Below, one piece after another: positions 1 to 6,520 of a stretch of DNA of 8,598 bases; position 1 is the stretch's first letter, and each line of letters begins with the position of its first letter. The position numbers were made by a program, and so were the translations under genes. Below the pieces are notes generated by a model. That model had not been told where the DNA came from and did not search any database. It saw only the letters and a program-made list of their open reading frames with translations. The stretch comes from Candidatus Methylomirabilota bacterium (GTDB taxonomy: Bacteria > Methylomirabilota > Methylomirabilia > Methylomirabilales > Methylomirabilaceae), in the NCBI GenBank assembly GCA_003105305.1, contig PQAQ01000048.1, forward strand, positions 1-8,598. The letters are read 5' to 3'.

Positions 1-647
1 ATACTGTGCCCGATACTCAGCTCCTCTACCTCAGGAATCGCCGCAATCGAGCCGACATTGCGATAATCCAGACCATGCCCGGCGTTAATCCGAAGACCCA
101 ACCCCTTTGCCGTCATCGCTGACTGAATCAGGCGCGTCAACTCGGCCTGTTGGGCCTTACAGTCTTTCGCCTCGGCATACGATCCCGTATGGAGCTCGAT
201 AAAATCGGCGCCGGCGCGAGCAGCCGCCGAGACCTGATGGTCTTCGGGGTCGATGAAGAGGCTGACCAGAATGCCGCCCTCCCGCAAACGGCGGACGACC
301 CGACCCACCTCGTCGGCATGTCCGTGAACGTCCAGCCCGCCTTCAGTCGTCAACTCCTCACGTCGCTCAGGAACGAGCGTTGCCATCTCGGGCCGGAACG
401 CGAGCGCGATCTCAAGCATCTCCTCTGTGGCGGCCATCTCCAGATTCAGTGTCGTCTTGACCAATCGCCTGAGTAACTCGACATCCCGATCCTGAATATG
501 CCGCCGGTCCTCGCGCAGATGTACAGTAATCCCGGACGCCCCGGCCAGCTCGACAAGCAGCGCAGCCTGCACCGGGTCGGGCTCCTCACCTCGTCTGGCC
601 TGCCTGATCGTTGCGATATGATCAATGTTTACACACAACCCCAGCAT
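1..647 (-). CDS. pdxJ: Pyridoxine 5'-phosphate synthase PdxJ (3' end outside window)
   Basis: PdxJ condenses 3-amino-2-oxopropyl phosphate with 1-deoxy-D-xylulose 5-phosphate to give pyridoxine 5'-phosphate, the ring-closing step of DXP-dependent vitamin B6 synthesis in the cytoplasm. The frame is open from an ATG at 647 to the left edge and gives 215 residues; E. coli PdxJ has about 243, so roughly 25-30 C-terminal residues are missing. Visible family motifs are [13 protein letters not shown] (6-18), the active-site stretch [10 protein letters not shown] (41-50, with H43, R45 and H50), [10 protein letters not shown] (68-77, with E70), the TEGGLDV loop (101-107), FIELHTG, and NAGHGL with H191 near E. 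coli H193. The start is supported by GGAG six bases upstream and by the N-terminus aligning with family members. It lies 35 nt after glmM with no terminator between, so it is probably the operon's next gene. Identification is very secure. Confidence 0.97.
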   Translation of the reverse strand, partial: MLGLCVNIDHIATIRQARRGEEPDPVQAALLVELAGASGITVHLREDRRHIQDRDVELLRRLVKTTLNLEMAATEEMLEIALAFRPEMATLVPERREELTTEGGLDVHGHADEVGRVVRRLREGGILVSLFIDPEDHQVSAAARAGADFIELHTGSYAEAKDCKAQQAELTRLIQSAMTAKGLGLRINAGHGLDYRNVGSIAAIPEVEELSIGHS

Positions 648-653
648 TCGCCA

Positions 654-657
654 CTCC
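654..657 (-). promoter_or_regulatory. Ribosome binding site of pdxJ
   Basis: GGAG lies six bases before the ATG at 647, inside the 35-nt glmM-pdxJ spacer. It supports this start and independent ribosome loading on pdxJ within a polycistronic message. Confidence 0.6.
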
Positions 658-682
658 ACGCGCCGTTTATATTGACACGCCC

Positions 683-2035
683 TTACCCTAACTCCTTCTC
701 AATCGCCAGCGCGATCTCTCTAGCCAGTCGCTCGATTCTCGCCGTCTCCTCGCCTTCCACCATCACCCGGGCCACCGGCTCCGTGCCGGATAAGCGCACC
801 AGTATCCGGCCGTTGCCCGCCATACCCACCTCTGCCGATCGAATCATCTCCTGTACCCGCGGCAGCTCCTCGATAGCAGCCCGGCGTCGAACGGGTGTGT
901 TAATCAAGACCTGAGGATACGAGGTCATACACGCGTTCAACTCCGAGAGCGGTCTGCCGCATCGCTGCATGGCGGCCAGCACCTGCAGGGCCGTTACGAT
1001 CCCGTCGCCGGTCGTGTGGTGCTCCAGGAAGATGATATGTCCGGATTGCTCACCCCCCAATATGTACTGCTCTGCCAGCATCTTTTCCAGAACGTACCGA
1101 TCGCCCACCGCGGTCCGAACGACCGTGATGCCCGCCGCTCGCATAGCGAGATCGAGGCCGATGTTGCTCATTACAGTGGCAACAATCGTGTCCCAGCGCA
1201 AACGAGCCTCCCGCCTCAGATCGAGGGCGCAGAGGGCAAGAATATGATCGCCATCCACCAGCTCGCCCCGTTCGTCCACACACAGGAGGCGATCCGCATC
1301 CCCATCGTGAGCAAACCCGAGGTGGGCATTGTGTGCAACCACCGCCTGTCGCAGCCCATCGGGATACAATGAACCGCACCCTTGATTGATATTGGTGCCG
1401 TCTGGTTGGATATTCAGCGGTATGACCTCGGCATTCAACTCCCGGAGGATCGCCGGCGAGACCTTGTAGGCCGCGCCATTGGCGCAATCGACAACGATCC
1501 GCATCCCTTTCAGCGTCATCCCTTTAGGAAGCGTATTTTTTGCAAATTCAATATAGCGTCCGACGGCATCGTCCACGCGATAAGCCTTGCCAATCTCACT
1601 GGGAGCTGATCTGATCCCGTCGATCTCTCCATTGCAGACCAGTTCCTCGATCCGCTGCTCCATCGCATCCGGCAACTTCAGGCCGTCACATGAAAAGAAC
1701 TTGATTCCATTATCCTCATATGGATTATGGGAGGCCGAGATCACGATGCCAGCGTCTGCTCGAAGGCTTCTGGTAATAAACGCGATCCCCGGCGTCGGGA
1801 GCGGGCCCACCAGCAGCACATCGACACCCATTGAGGTAATGCCGGCAGTGAGCGCCGTTTCCAGCATGTAACCCGTCAGGCGCGTATCCTTCCCAATGAC
1901 AATCGTGGGCCGTTCGGTTGATCCCCTCAGAAGATGGGCGGCCGCGCGCCCTACCTTCACCATGACCTCAGGGGTCATCGGATCCCTGTTAGCCACGCCA
2001 CGAATCCCATCCGTCCCGAAAAGTGTTCGCGCCAC
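683..2035 (-). CDS. glmM: Phosphoglucosamine mutase GlmM
   Basis: GlmM interconverts glucosamine-6-phosphate and glucosamine-1-phosphate in the cytoplasm, feeding UDP-GlcNAc for peptidoglycan and LPS. The protein has the four-domain alpha-D-phosphohexomutase layout. Visible motifs are [12 protein letters not shown] (5-16), the phosphoserine loop [16 protein letters not shown] (99-114) with S102 as the phosphorylated serine, the metal loop DGDADR (244-249), the sugar-binding GGEQSGH (327-333), and the phosphate-binding RLSGTEP (414-420). The chosen start is a GTG at 2035, preceded by AAGGAG with a six-base spacing. It gives 450 residues and places the catalytic serine at position 102, the same number as in E. 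coli. An in-frame GTG at 2062 would add nine residues and has only a weak ribosome site. The gene follows ybbR by about 41 nt, in the conserved cdaA-ybbR-glmM module where GlmM is known in Firmicutes to bind and restrain CdaA. Confidence 0.97.
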   Translation of the reverse strand: MARTLFGTDGIRGVANRDPMTPEVMVKVGRAAAHLLRGSTERPTIVIGKDTRLTGYMLETALTAGITSMGVDVLLVGPLPTPGIAFITRSLRADAGIVISASHNPYEDNGIKFFSCDGLKLPDAMEQRIEELVCNGEIDGIRSAPSEIGKAYRVDDAVGRYIEFAKNTLPKGMTLKGMRIVVDCANGAAYKVSPAILRELNAEVIPLNIQPDGTNINQGCGSLYPDGLRQAVVAHNAHLGFAHDGDADRLLCVDERGELVDGDHILALCALDLRREARLRWDTIVATVMSNIGLDLAMRAAGITVVRTAVGDRYVLEKMLAEQYILGGEQSGHIIFLEHHTTGDGIVTALQVLAAMQRCGRPLSELNACMTSYPQVLINTPVRRRAAIEELPRVQEMIRSAEVGMAGNGRILVRLSGTEPVARVMVEGEETARIERLAREIALAIEKELG

Positions 2036-2041
2036 CCCCTG

Positions 2042-2047
2042 CTCCTT
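2042..2047 (-). promoter_or_regulatory. Ribosome binding site deciding the glmM start
   Basis: AAGGAG ends six bases before the GTG at 2035. In the longer reading from the GTG at 2062 this site would lie inside the coding sequence, so it favours the shorter protein. Confidence 0.65.
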
Positions 2048-2076
2048 TTCCCTGCTGCGCACCGCTTTCAGCCGCC

Positions 2077-2736
2077 CTACGAAGACGAAGGTCCGGGGCT
2101 GGCCCTGATCTCAACGGAGACCTGGACGAGGGCCGGCCCTTCCACTCTGATCGACTTGCCGACAGGTTCAAGAGCGGTCATGGCGCCGAAGTCACGGGAC
2201 CGCCCTTCTATATTGATCGCCGAGGTATAGACCCTCTCCAGACGATTGATCTCACTCTTTGGTCCGACCAATCGAACACGATCAGGATGTGCCAGGGCCC
2301 GCTTCAGATAATAGCCGGTGGCGGGATGCCCCTCCACGCGGGCTGCGACCCGCACCACTCGATCCGTTACCGATTCCAGGACCAGACGGATCCACTTCGG
2401 CGATACCTGGACTACCTCTACGCCACGCGGGACATCAACCTGGTCGGCCCTTACCGCCACCAGATTCTCTCCTTCTTTTAAGGTTGAAAGATCGAGGTTG
2501 GCTTCGACCTCGTTCTGTGACAACCCGGAGATCAGGCTCTTCGGACCGCGCAACCGGACCGTCACGAACTCTCCGGGGCCATTGAGAAGCGTCGTATTTT
2601 TCGGCAGTCGCGCAAGCGACACCGAGGCATTCACCGTTCGCTCATCCCTTTGTTCCCCTGCAACAACCATCCAGAGCGCAAAGGCGAGAGCCAGAGAGGC
2701 AAGCTTGAGCCCCCAATTGCTAAGCAGTCCTTTCAC
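2077..2736 (-). CDS. ybbR: YbbR-domain membrane-anchored protein (CdaA partner, CdaR-like)
   Basis: YbbR/CdaR proteins are membrane-anchored, with YbbR repeats outside the membrane; in Firmicutes they bind and modulate the diadenylate cyclase CdaA. The 219-residue product has one N-terminal transmembrane segment (about 8-26, signal-anchor type) and then two YbbR-like repeats (about 34-120 and 124-211). The repeats are visible directly: [13 protein letters not shown] (60-72) is echoed by [13 protein letters not shown] (154-166), 94 residues later. A short serine/proline tail follows. The start is uncertain between a GTG at 2736 and the adjacent TTG at 2739. No ATG exists in frame back to the cdaA stop, and the ribosome site is weak, with only a GAGAG stretch upstream. 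It lies 27 nt after cdaA and in the same frame. With two repeats it is shorter than some Firmicute homologues. The gene symbol follows the domain name; the cyclase-modulating role is inferred from context. Confidence 0.88.
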   Translation of the reverse strand: MKGLLSNWGLKLASLALAFALWMVVAGEQRDERTVNASVSLARLPKNTTLLNGPGEFVTVRLRGPKSLISGLSQNEVEANLDLSTLKEGENLVAVRADQVDVPRGVEVVQVSPKWIRLVLESVTDRVVRVAARVEGHPATGYYLKRALAHPDRVRLVGPKSEINRLERVYTSAINIEGRSRDFGAMTALEPVGKSIRVEGPALVQVSVEIRASPGPSSS

Positions 2737-2763
2737 CAAGATGCTCTCATGGATATTGACCGG

Positions 2764-3603
2764 TCAGCCGCCCGTGAGGGGCTGACCCCCGATCGCTGAA
2801 GGCGCTATCGCGTCTTTTTTAGAGGTTGGGCTCGAACCCCCGCTACCGGGCGATCCTAACAACTCGCCCAGTTGCCGCCGCAGCCTCTGCGCATCAAGAC
2901 CCGTATTGATGGCGCCCCCATGAACCAGCGAGACGCTACCCATCTCCTCAGACACGACAATGGCGATCGCGTCGGTTTCCTCCGTCAGTCCGATGGCCGC
3001 GCGATGGCGCGTCCCCAGATCCTCGCTGATGTCGTCGGCTAGCGTCAACGGCAGCAAGCAGGAAGCGGCCACCACGCGGCCGCCCTGGATCACCGCCGCG
3101 CCGTCATGAAGCGGCGAACCTGGGTAAAAGATCGACTCGATCAGCCGCCTCGACACGCGCGCATCCAGCGCCACGCCGGAATCGATATAGTCGGACAGTT
3201 TTGTCTCCCGCTCCAGAACCATAAGGGCGCCGATCTTTTTTGAAGCCATAGAGGCTGCAGATCGAACAATCTCATCAATCATGTATGCCTCTTCGCGGCC
3301 GGCAACAGCGCGGAGCAGGCGAGAGCGAAGGCCAAACGTCGCCAGCGCCCGTCTGAGTTCCGGCTGAAACAGAACGATAATCATGAGGAACCAGACACCT
3401 AACGAATTCTGCAAGACCCAATTCACCGTCAGCAAACCACCCTTCAGCGCAATGCGGGATGCAAGATAGACAAGCGCAAGGCCGAGGATCATCTGGAGCG
3501 CCCGCGTCCCTTTAAACATCAACAGAAGCTGATAGGCCACGAACGCAATAATCAGCACATCGACGGCATCAACCCATCCAAACTGGGTTACGGTGGACCA
3601 CAT
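2764..3603 (-). CDS. cdaA: Diadenylate cyclase CdaA (c-di-AMP synthase, DacA)
   Basis: CdaA joins two ATP into cyclic di-AMP, a second messenger that controls potassium and osmolyte transport and cell-wall homeostasis. It is an inner-membrane protein with a cytoplasmic catalytic domain. The 279-residue product shows three hydrophobic segments (about 15-31, 36-51 and 63-80) followed by the conserved QPELRRAL. The DisA_N cyclase domain (about 105-245) contains both catalytic signatures: SPLHDGAAVI with D167-G168-A169, and GTRHRAAIGLTEETDA starting at 197 with the RHR triplet. Length matches the family (B. subtilis about 273). The last 30 residues are a Gly/Ser/Pro-rich tail. The start is the ATG at 3603, five bases after the folP stop; AGGAGG lies inside the final folP codons. 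A longer in-frame reading from 3714 would overlap folP and adds a non-conserved, cysteine-rich leader, so it was rejected. The neighbours ybbR and glmM support the function strongly. Confidence 0.97.
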   Translation of the reverse strand: MWSTVTQFGWVDAVDVLIIAFVAYQLLLMFKGTRALQMILGLALVYLASRIALKGGLLTVNWVLQNSLGVWFLMIIVLFQPELRRALATFGLRSRLLRAVAGREEAYMIDEIVRSAASMASKKIGALMVLERETKLSDYIDSGVALDARVSRRLIESIFYPGSPLHDGAAVIQGGRVVAASCLLPLTLADDISEDLGTRHRAAIGLTEETDAIAIVVSEEMGSVSLVHGGAINTGLDAQRLRRQLGELLGSPGSGGSSPTSKKDAIAPSAIGGQPLTGG

Positions 3604-3608
3604 GGCCG

Positions 3609-4478
3609 CTAGGCCCTCCTGATAGCGTCCAACATTCCGACCAGATGCGCACAGGGCCGAACCTCGTGGACTCGAACAAAGGCTGCGCCCTGCAACACCG
3701 CCGCCGCAACACATGCCGCCGTCCCGTGCTGGCGCTGCTCTACCGGCAGCTTCAGAACATGGGCGACCAACGACTTACGTGAGGGACCCACCATAATCGG
3801 TTTTCCAAGACGGTGCAACGCCCCAAGATGCCGGAGCAGGGTCAGATTGTCCTGGCCGCGCTTCCCGAACCCCAGCCCGGGATCGACAATGATTGACTGG
3901 GGGTCAACGCCCAGCCGTTCCGCAAATGCGATCCGATCGGCTAGAAATGCGGAGACCTCTGCCACGACATCGTCGTACCGCGGTTCAATCTGCATATCCT
4001 GCGGGGTCCCTTTCATGTGCATGATCACCAAACCGGCGCGTTTTTCAGCCACCTCTACAGCCAGGCGCCCTTCTCCCCGAACACCGTAGACGTCGTTAAT
4101 GATATCGGCCCCTTCTTCCAGGACAACCCTAGCCACCTCCGGTTTGTAGGTGTCCACTGCTATCGGCACCGTCAGCTTCGGCCGCAGGTTGCGCAATGTC
4201 GGAACGATTCGCCTTAGTTCCTCGCCAACGGGGACAGGAAGCGCGCCAGGCCTAGTCGACTCCCCGCCGAGCTCCAGGATATCGGCGCCCTCCTCGATCA
4301 TCTGTGCGGCCTGATCGACAGCCGCTCCGGGATCCAGGAAGCGACCGCCATCAGAAAACGAATCAGGGGTAATGTTCAACACCCCGATAATCCGGGTCTT
4401 TTCCTGAACATTGAGCAGGCGGTCCCGGCAGCGGAAGTGTAATGGGCTCTGTTGGATCAGTGAGTCGATAGAGTTCAT
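3609..4478 (-). CDS. folP: Dihydropteroate synthase FolP
   Basis: FolP condenses p-aminobenzoate with 6-hydroxymethyl-dihydropterin pyrophosphate to give dihydropteroate in cytoplasmic folate synthesis; it is the sulfonamide target. The 289-residue product has the TIM-barrel signatures in order: GVLNITPDSFSDGG (32-45, with the metal-binding N35), ELGGESTRPGA (69-79), IAVDTYKPEVA (106-116, with D109), INDVYG (127-132, with N128), IVDPGLGFGK (197-206, with D199), GPSRKS (231-236, with K235) and VRVHEV (268-273, with R269 and H271). These match the pterin, pABA and phosphate ligands known in E. coli. The start at the ATG 4478 is a moderate choice: a GTG at 4499 is also open and neither has a good ribosome site. 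Conservation begins only near residue 28. The gene follows ftsH after a 122-nt gap and ends 5 nt before cdaA. The product is certain and only the N-terminus is in doubt. Confidence 0.96.
   Translation of the reverse strand: MNSIDSLIQQSPLHFRCRDRLLNVQEKTRIIGVLNITPDSFSDGGRFLDPGAAVDQAAQMIEEGADILELGGESTRPGALPVPVGEELRRIVPTLRNLRPKLTVPIAVDTYKPEVARVVLEEGADIINDVYGVRGEGRLAVEVAEKRAGLVIMHMKGTPQDMQIEPRYDDVVAEVSAFLADRIAFAERLGVDPQSIIVDPGLGFGKRGQDNLTLLRHLGALHRLGKPIMVGPSRKSLVAHVLKLPVEQRQHGTAACVAAAVLQGAAFVRVHEVRPCAHLVGMLDAIRRA
3615..3620 (-). promoter_or_regulatory. Ribosome binding site of cdaA within the folP 3' end
   Basis: AGGAGG lies within the last codons of folP, 11 bases before the ATG at 3603. The spacing is slightly long, but the sequence is an almost perfect match to the anti-Shine-Dalgarno. 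Its position suggests translational coupling between folP and cdaA. Confidence 0.6.
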
Positions 4479-4600
4479 TCTGTCTCTGGAGCGAACCACG
4501 AGCCGGCGCTGAACAGCGGACGAGAGCCGTGGGTGAGGCTGGAGGACGGTGTATCTCCGCCGTTCTCGCCGCCATCAAAAAGGTGGTAGAAAACTTCGGA
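4479..4600 (-). other. ftsH-folP spacer, largest gap inside the operon
   Basis: This 122-nt stretch separates the ftsH stop from the folP ATG. I see no hairpin followed by a T-run, no convincing -10/-35 pair, and no ribosome-binding site of normal strength before either folP start candidate. The frame after the ftsH stop stays open for 41 codons without a usable start, which is not unusual at this GC content. It may hold a processing site or a folP control element, but nothing in the sequence shows that directly. Confidence 0.5.
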
Positions 4601-6412
4601 TTAGCCGGCCGCCTGAGCCGGGGCGGCCGCCCCGTTGACAATAGCATCGATCTGAAAGCCGTCAAGCACCTCGGTTTCCAGCAGCGCCTTGGCGAGGGCA
4701 TGCAGGATGCCGATTCGCTCGATGATGAGCGCCTTGGCCTTTTCATAGTTGGCCATGACGATCTGCTTGACCTCTCGATCGATCTCTACCGCCGTATGTT
4801 CGCTGTAATCCTGATGCTGGGCAATCTCGCGGCCTAAAAAGATCATCTCTTCGCGCTTGCCGAACGTGAGCGGACCGAGTCGCTCGCTCATGCCCCACTC
4901 GCACACCATCTTCCTGGCGAGATCGGTCGCCCGTTCAATATCATTACCTGCCCCGGTCGTAATCTGGCCGATCACCAACTCCTCCGCCACACGTCCGCCC
5001 ATCATGATCGCAATCTCGTTGAGGAGATATTCCTTGGCGTAATTGTGCTTCTCATCCAGCGGCAACTGTTGGGTCATGCCAAGCGCCCGGCCGCGGGGAA
5101 TAATGGTGACCTTGTGAATCGGGTCGGTTCCGGGGAGGACCTTCGCCACCAGGGTGTGTCCGGCCTCATGATAGGCGGTAACCTTTCGCTCCTCGTCGCT
5201 GATGACGACGCTCTTTCGCTCCACACCCATGAGGACCTTGTCTTTCGCGTTCTCGAAGTCAACCATGCACACCGTTTTCTTGTTGTGCCGCGCGGCCAAC
5301 AGGGCGGCCTCATTTACGAGGTTGGCCAAGTCAGCCCCGGAAAATCCAGGAGTCCCGCGCGCCAACAGTGTCAGATTAACATCGGCATCGATCGGGATCT
5401 TTTTGGTATGCACACGCAGGATCCCTTCGCGACCCTTCAGATCCGGTCGCGCCACCACGACCTGGCGATCAAACCGACCGGGTCTGAGTAGCGCCGGGTC
5501 CAGGACATCGGGGCGATTGGTTGCCGCAACAAGGATGACCCCTTCGTTCGACTCGAACCCGTCCATCTCCACGAGAAGCTGATTCAGGGTCTGCTCACGC
5601 TCGTCGTGTCCGCCGCCAAGACCGGCGCCGCGATGCCTGCCTACGGCGTCAATCTCATCCATAAAAATAATGCACGGAGCATGCTTCTTGCCCTGATCGA
5701 ATAGGTCCCGCACGCGCGAAGCGCCGACCCCCACAAACATCTCGACAAAGTCTGATCCCGAAATACTGAAAAACGGCGCGTTGGCCTCGCCGGCAATCGC
5801 CCGCGCCAGCAGCGTTTTCCCCGTGCCCGGCGGCCCCATCAGCAAGACACCCTTCGGGATGCGTCCGCCTAACTTTTGAAACTTCGGCGGATCCTTCAGA
5901 AACTCAATAATCTCCCGCAGCTCCTCCTTAGCCTCGTCGGCGCCGGCGACATCGGCAAAGGTCACCTTATTTTGTTTGTCGGACAGCAGGCGCGCCCGGC
6001 TCTTGCCGAACGAGAGGGCCTTTACGCCGCCACCCTGCATCTGCCGCATGAAGAAGATCCAGACCCCGATAAACAGCAGCATCGGAAGCCACGAGAGCAA
6101 TAAATTGAGGTACCAGGGATTTCCATCGATCGGTTTCGCAATGATCCGGACTCCTTTTTGTCGCAACTCCGAAATCATATCTTTGTCATCGGCGGCGTAG
6201 GTCCGAAAGATTTCGCCGCCGGTCAGCTTCCCCTTGATATCCGATCCTCTTACGATGACTTCCGCGACCTCGCCTTTGCTCACCTTGGCCATGAAGTCGC
6301 TGAAGATCATCTCCTTTTCCTGTGGCTGGTTCTGGCTGAAAATGTTAAATACCAATATCATGATTAATCCGATGACGAGCCACAGCGCCAGATTCTTAAA
6401 AAACGGGCTCAA
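4601..6412 (-). CDS. ftsH: ATP-dependent zinc metalloprotease FtsH
   Basis: FtsH is a hexameric membrane AAA+ protease that unfolds and degrades misassembled membrane proteins and selected cytosolic regulators such as LpxC or sigma-32 in E. coli. The 603-residue protein (E. coli about 644) has two transmembrane segments (about 8-25 and 103-121) flanking a periplasmic domain. The AAA+ module follows, with Walker A GPPGTGKT (193-200), pore loop MFVGVG (225-230), Walker B IIFMDEID (248-255) and the second region of homology [20 protein letters not shown] (297-316). The M41 peptidase has the zinc motif HEAGH (415-419) and a third ligand D491 in GNDIERAT. The start is a TTG at 6412, seven bases after a perfect AGGAGG. 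The N-terminus [12 protein letters not shown] fits the family. An upstream in-frame TTG at 6466 would add 18 non-conserved residues lying in the predicted leader. The gene is first in the operon led by the promoter near 6490. Confidence 0.98.
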   Translation of the reverse strand: MSPFFKNLALWLVIGLIMILVFNIFSQNQPQEKEMIFSDFMAKVSKGEVAEVIVRGSDIKGKLTGGEIFRTYAADDKDMISELRQKGVRIIAKPIDGNPWYLNLLLSWLPMLLFIGVWIFFMRQMQGGGVKALSFGKSRARLLSDKQNKVTFADVAGADEAKEELREIIEFLKDPPKFQKLGGRIPKGVLLMGPPGTGKTLLARAIAGEANAPFFSISGSDFVEMFVGVGASRVRDLFDQGKKHAPCIIFMDEIDAVGRHRGAGLGGGHDEREQTLNQLLVEMDGFESNEGVILVAATNRPDVLDPALLRPGRFDRQVVVARPDLKGREGILRVHTKKIPIDADVNLTLLARGTPGFSGADLANLVNEAALLAARHNKKTVCMVDFENAKDKVLMGVERKSVVISDEERKVTAYHEAGHTLVAKVLPGTDPIHKVTIIPRGRALGMTQQLPLDEKHNYAKEYLLNEIAIMMGGRVAEELVIGQITTGAGNDIERATDLARKMVCEWGMSERLGPLTFGKREEMIFLGREIAQHQDYSEHTAVEIDREVKQIVMANYEKAKALIIERIGILHALAKALLETEVLDGFQIDAIVNGAAAPAQAAG

Positions 6413-6419
6413 CCTTTTA

Positions 6420-6425
6420 CCTCCT
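6420..6425 (-). promoter_or_regulatory. Strong ribosome binding site deciding the ftsH start
   Basis: AGGAGG, extended to AGGAGGT, is followed by seven bases and then the TTG at 6412. It is the best Shine-Dalgarno match seen in the window and probably compensates for the weak TTG start codon. Confidence 0.8.
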
Positions 6426-6471
6426 GCAATCAAGTTCGTTCCCTCATCCGGCAGGTCAATGCGCAATATCT

Positions 6472-6485
6472 GTCACACGTGTAAC
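6472..6485 (-). promoter_or_regulatory. 14-nt near-palindrome over the predicted ftsH transcription start
   Basis: The minus strand reads GTTACACGTGTGAC. Six of the seven base pairs are symmetric, and the central ACACGTGT is a perfect palindrome. It begins three bases after the -10 box and covers the expected +1 position. A repressor dimer bound here would block transcription. This is a candidate operator only; no regulator is identified, and short palindromes also occur by chance. Confidence 0.35.
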
Positions 6486-6487
6486 TA

Positions 6488-6516
6488 ATTATATCAAATC
6501 GCTTACATGTCTTCAA
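6488..6516 (-). promoter_or_regulatory. Sigma70-type promoter of the ftsH operon
   Basis: The minus strand carries TTGAAG (6516-6511), a 17-base spacer, and the perfect -10 hexamer TATAAT (6493-6488). The hexamer is preceded by TGA, an extended -10 element. The region is AT-rich against a GC-rich background. Transcription should start near 6480-6482, leaving a leader of about 68-70 nt before the TTG at 6412. The -35 box lies just beyond the tilS stop codon, so this promoter would serve ftsH and the genes after it independently of argS-tilS. Confidence 0.8.
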
Positions 6517-6520
6517 TGCA

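Noticed and set aside
498..914. Plus-strand open frame across the glmM-pdxJ junction
   Set aside because: It is antisense to two certain genes and its composition is that of a shadow frame.
2023..2481. Plus-strand open frame of 152 codons opposite ybbR and the start of glmM
   Set aside because: It is antisense to ybbR, which has recognisable repeats and a membrane anchor. The plus-strand product is Pro/Arg-rich, matches no family I know, and has no good ribosome site.
3604..3714. 37-residue N-terminal extension of CdaA overlapping folP
   Set aside because: The extension is Cys/Gly/Ser-rich, non-conserved and overlaps folP, while the ATG at 3603 has a ribosome site and the family N-terminus.
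4479..4499. GTG at 4499 as folP start
   Set aside because: It has no ribosome site and adds an arginine-rich leader. It is not excluded, but the ATG at 4478 is the simpler choice.
4479..4600. Tetrahydrofolate riboswitch before folP
   Set aside because: A CGCTCCA-like string near the start recalled the end of the THF aptamer, but the paired arms and conserved core are not visible.
4478..4600. 41 open codons following the ftsH stop in the same frame, as a hidden FtsH extension
   Set aside because: FtsH already ends at a normal length with a typical Ala/Pro tail, and the run has no homology I recognise. A stop-free run of this length is expected fairly often at this GC content.
5045..5491. Plus-strand open frame of 148 codons opposite the ftsH AAA+/peptidase region
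   Set aside because: It mirrors highly conserved FtsH codons; GC-rich coding DNA often leaves long antisense frames. No protein family is recognisable.
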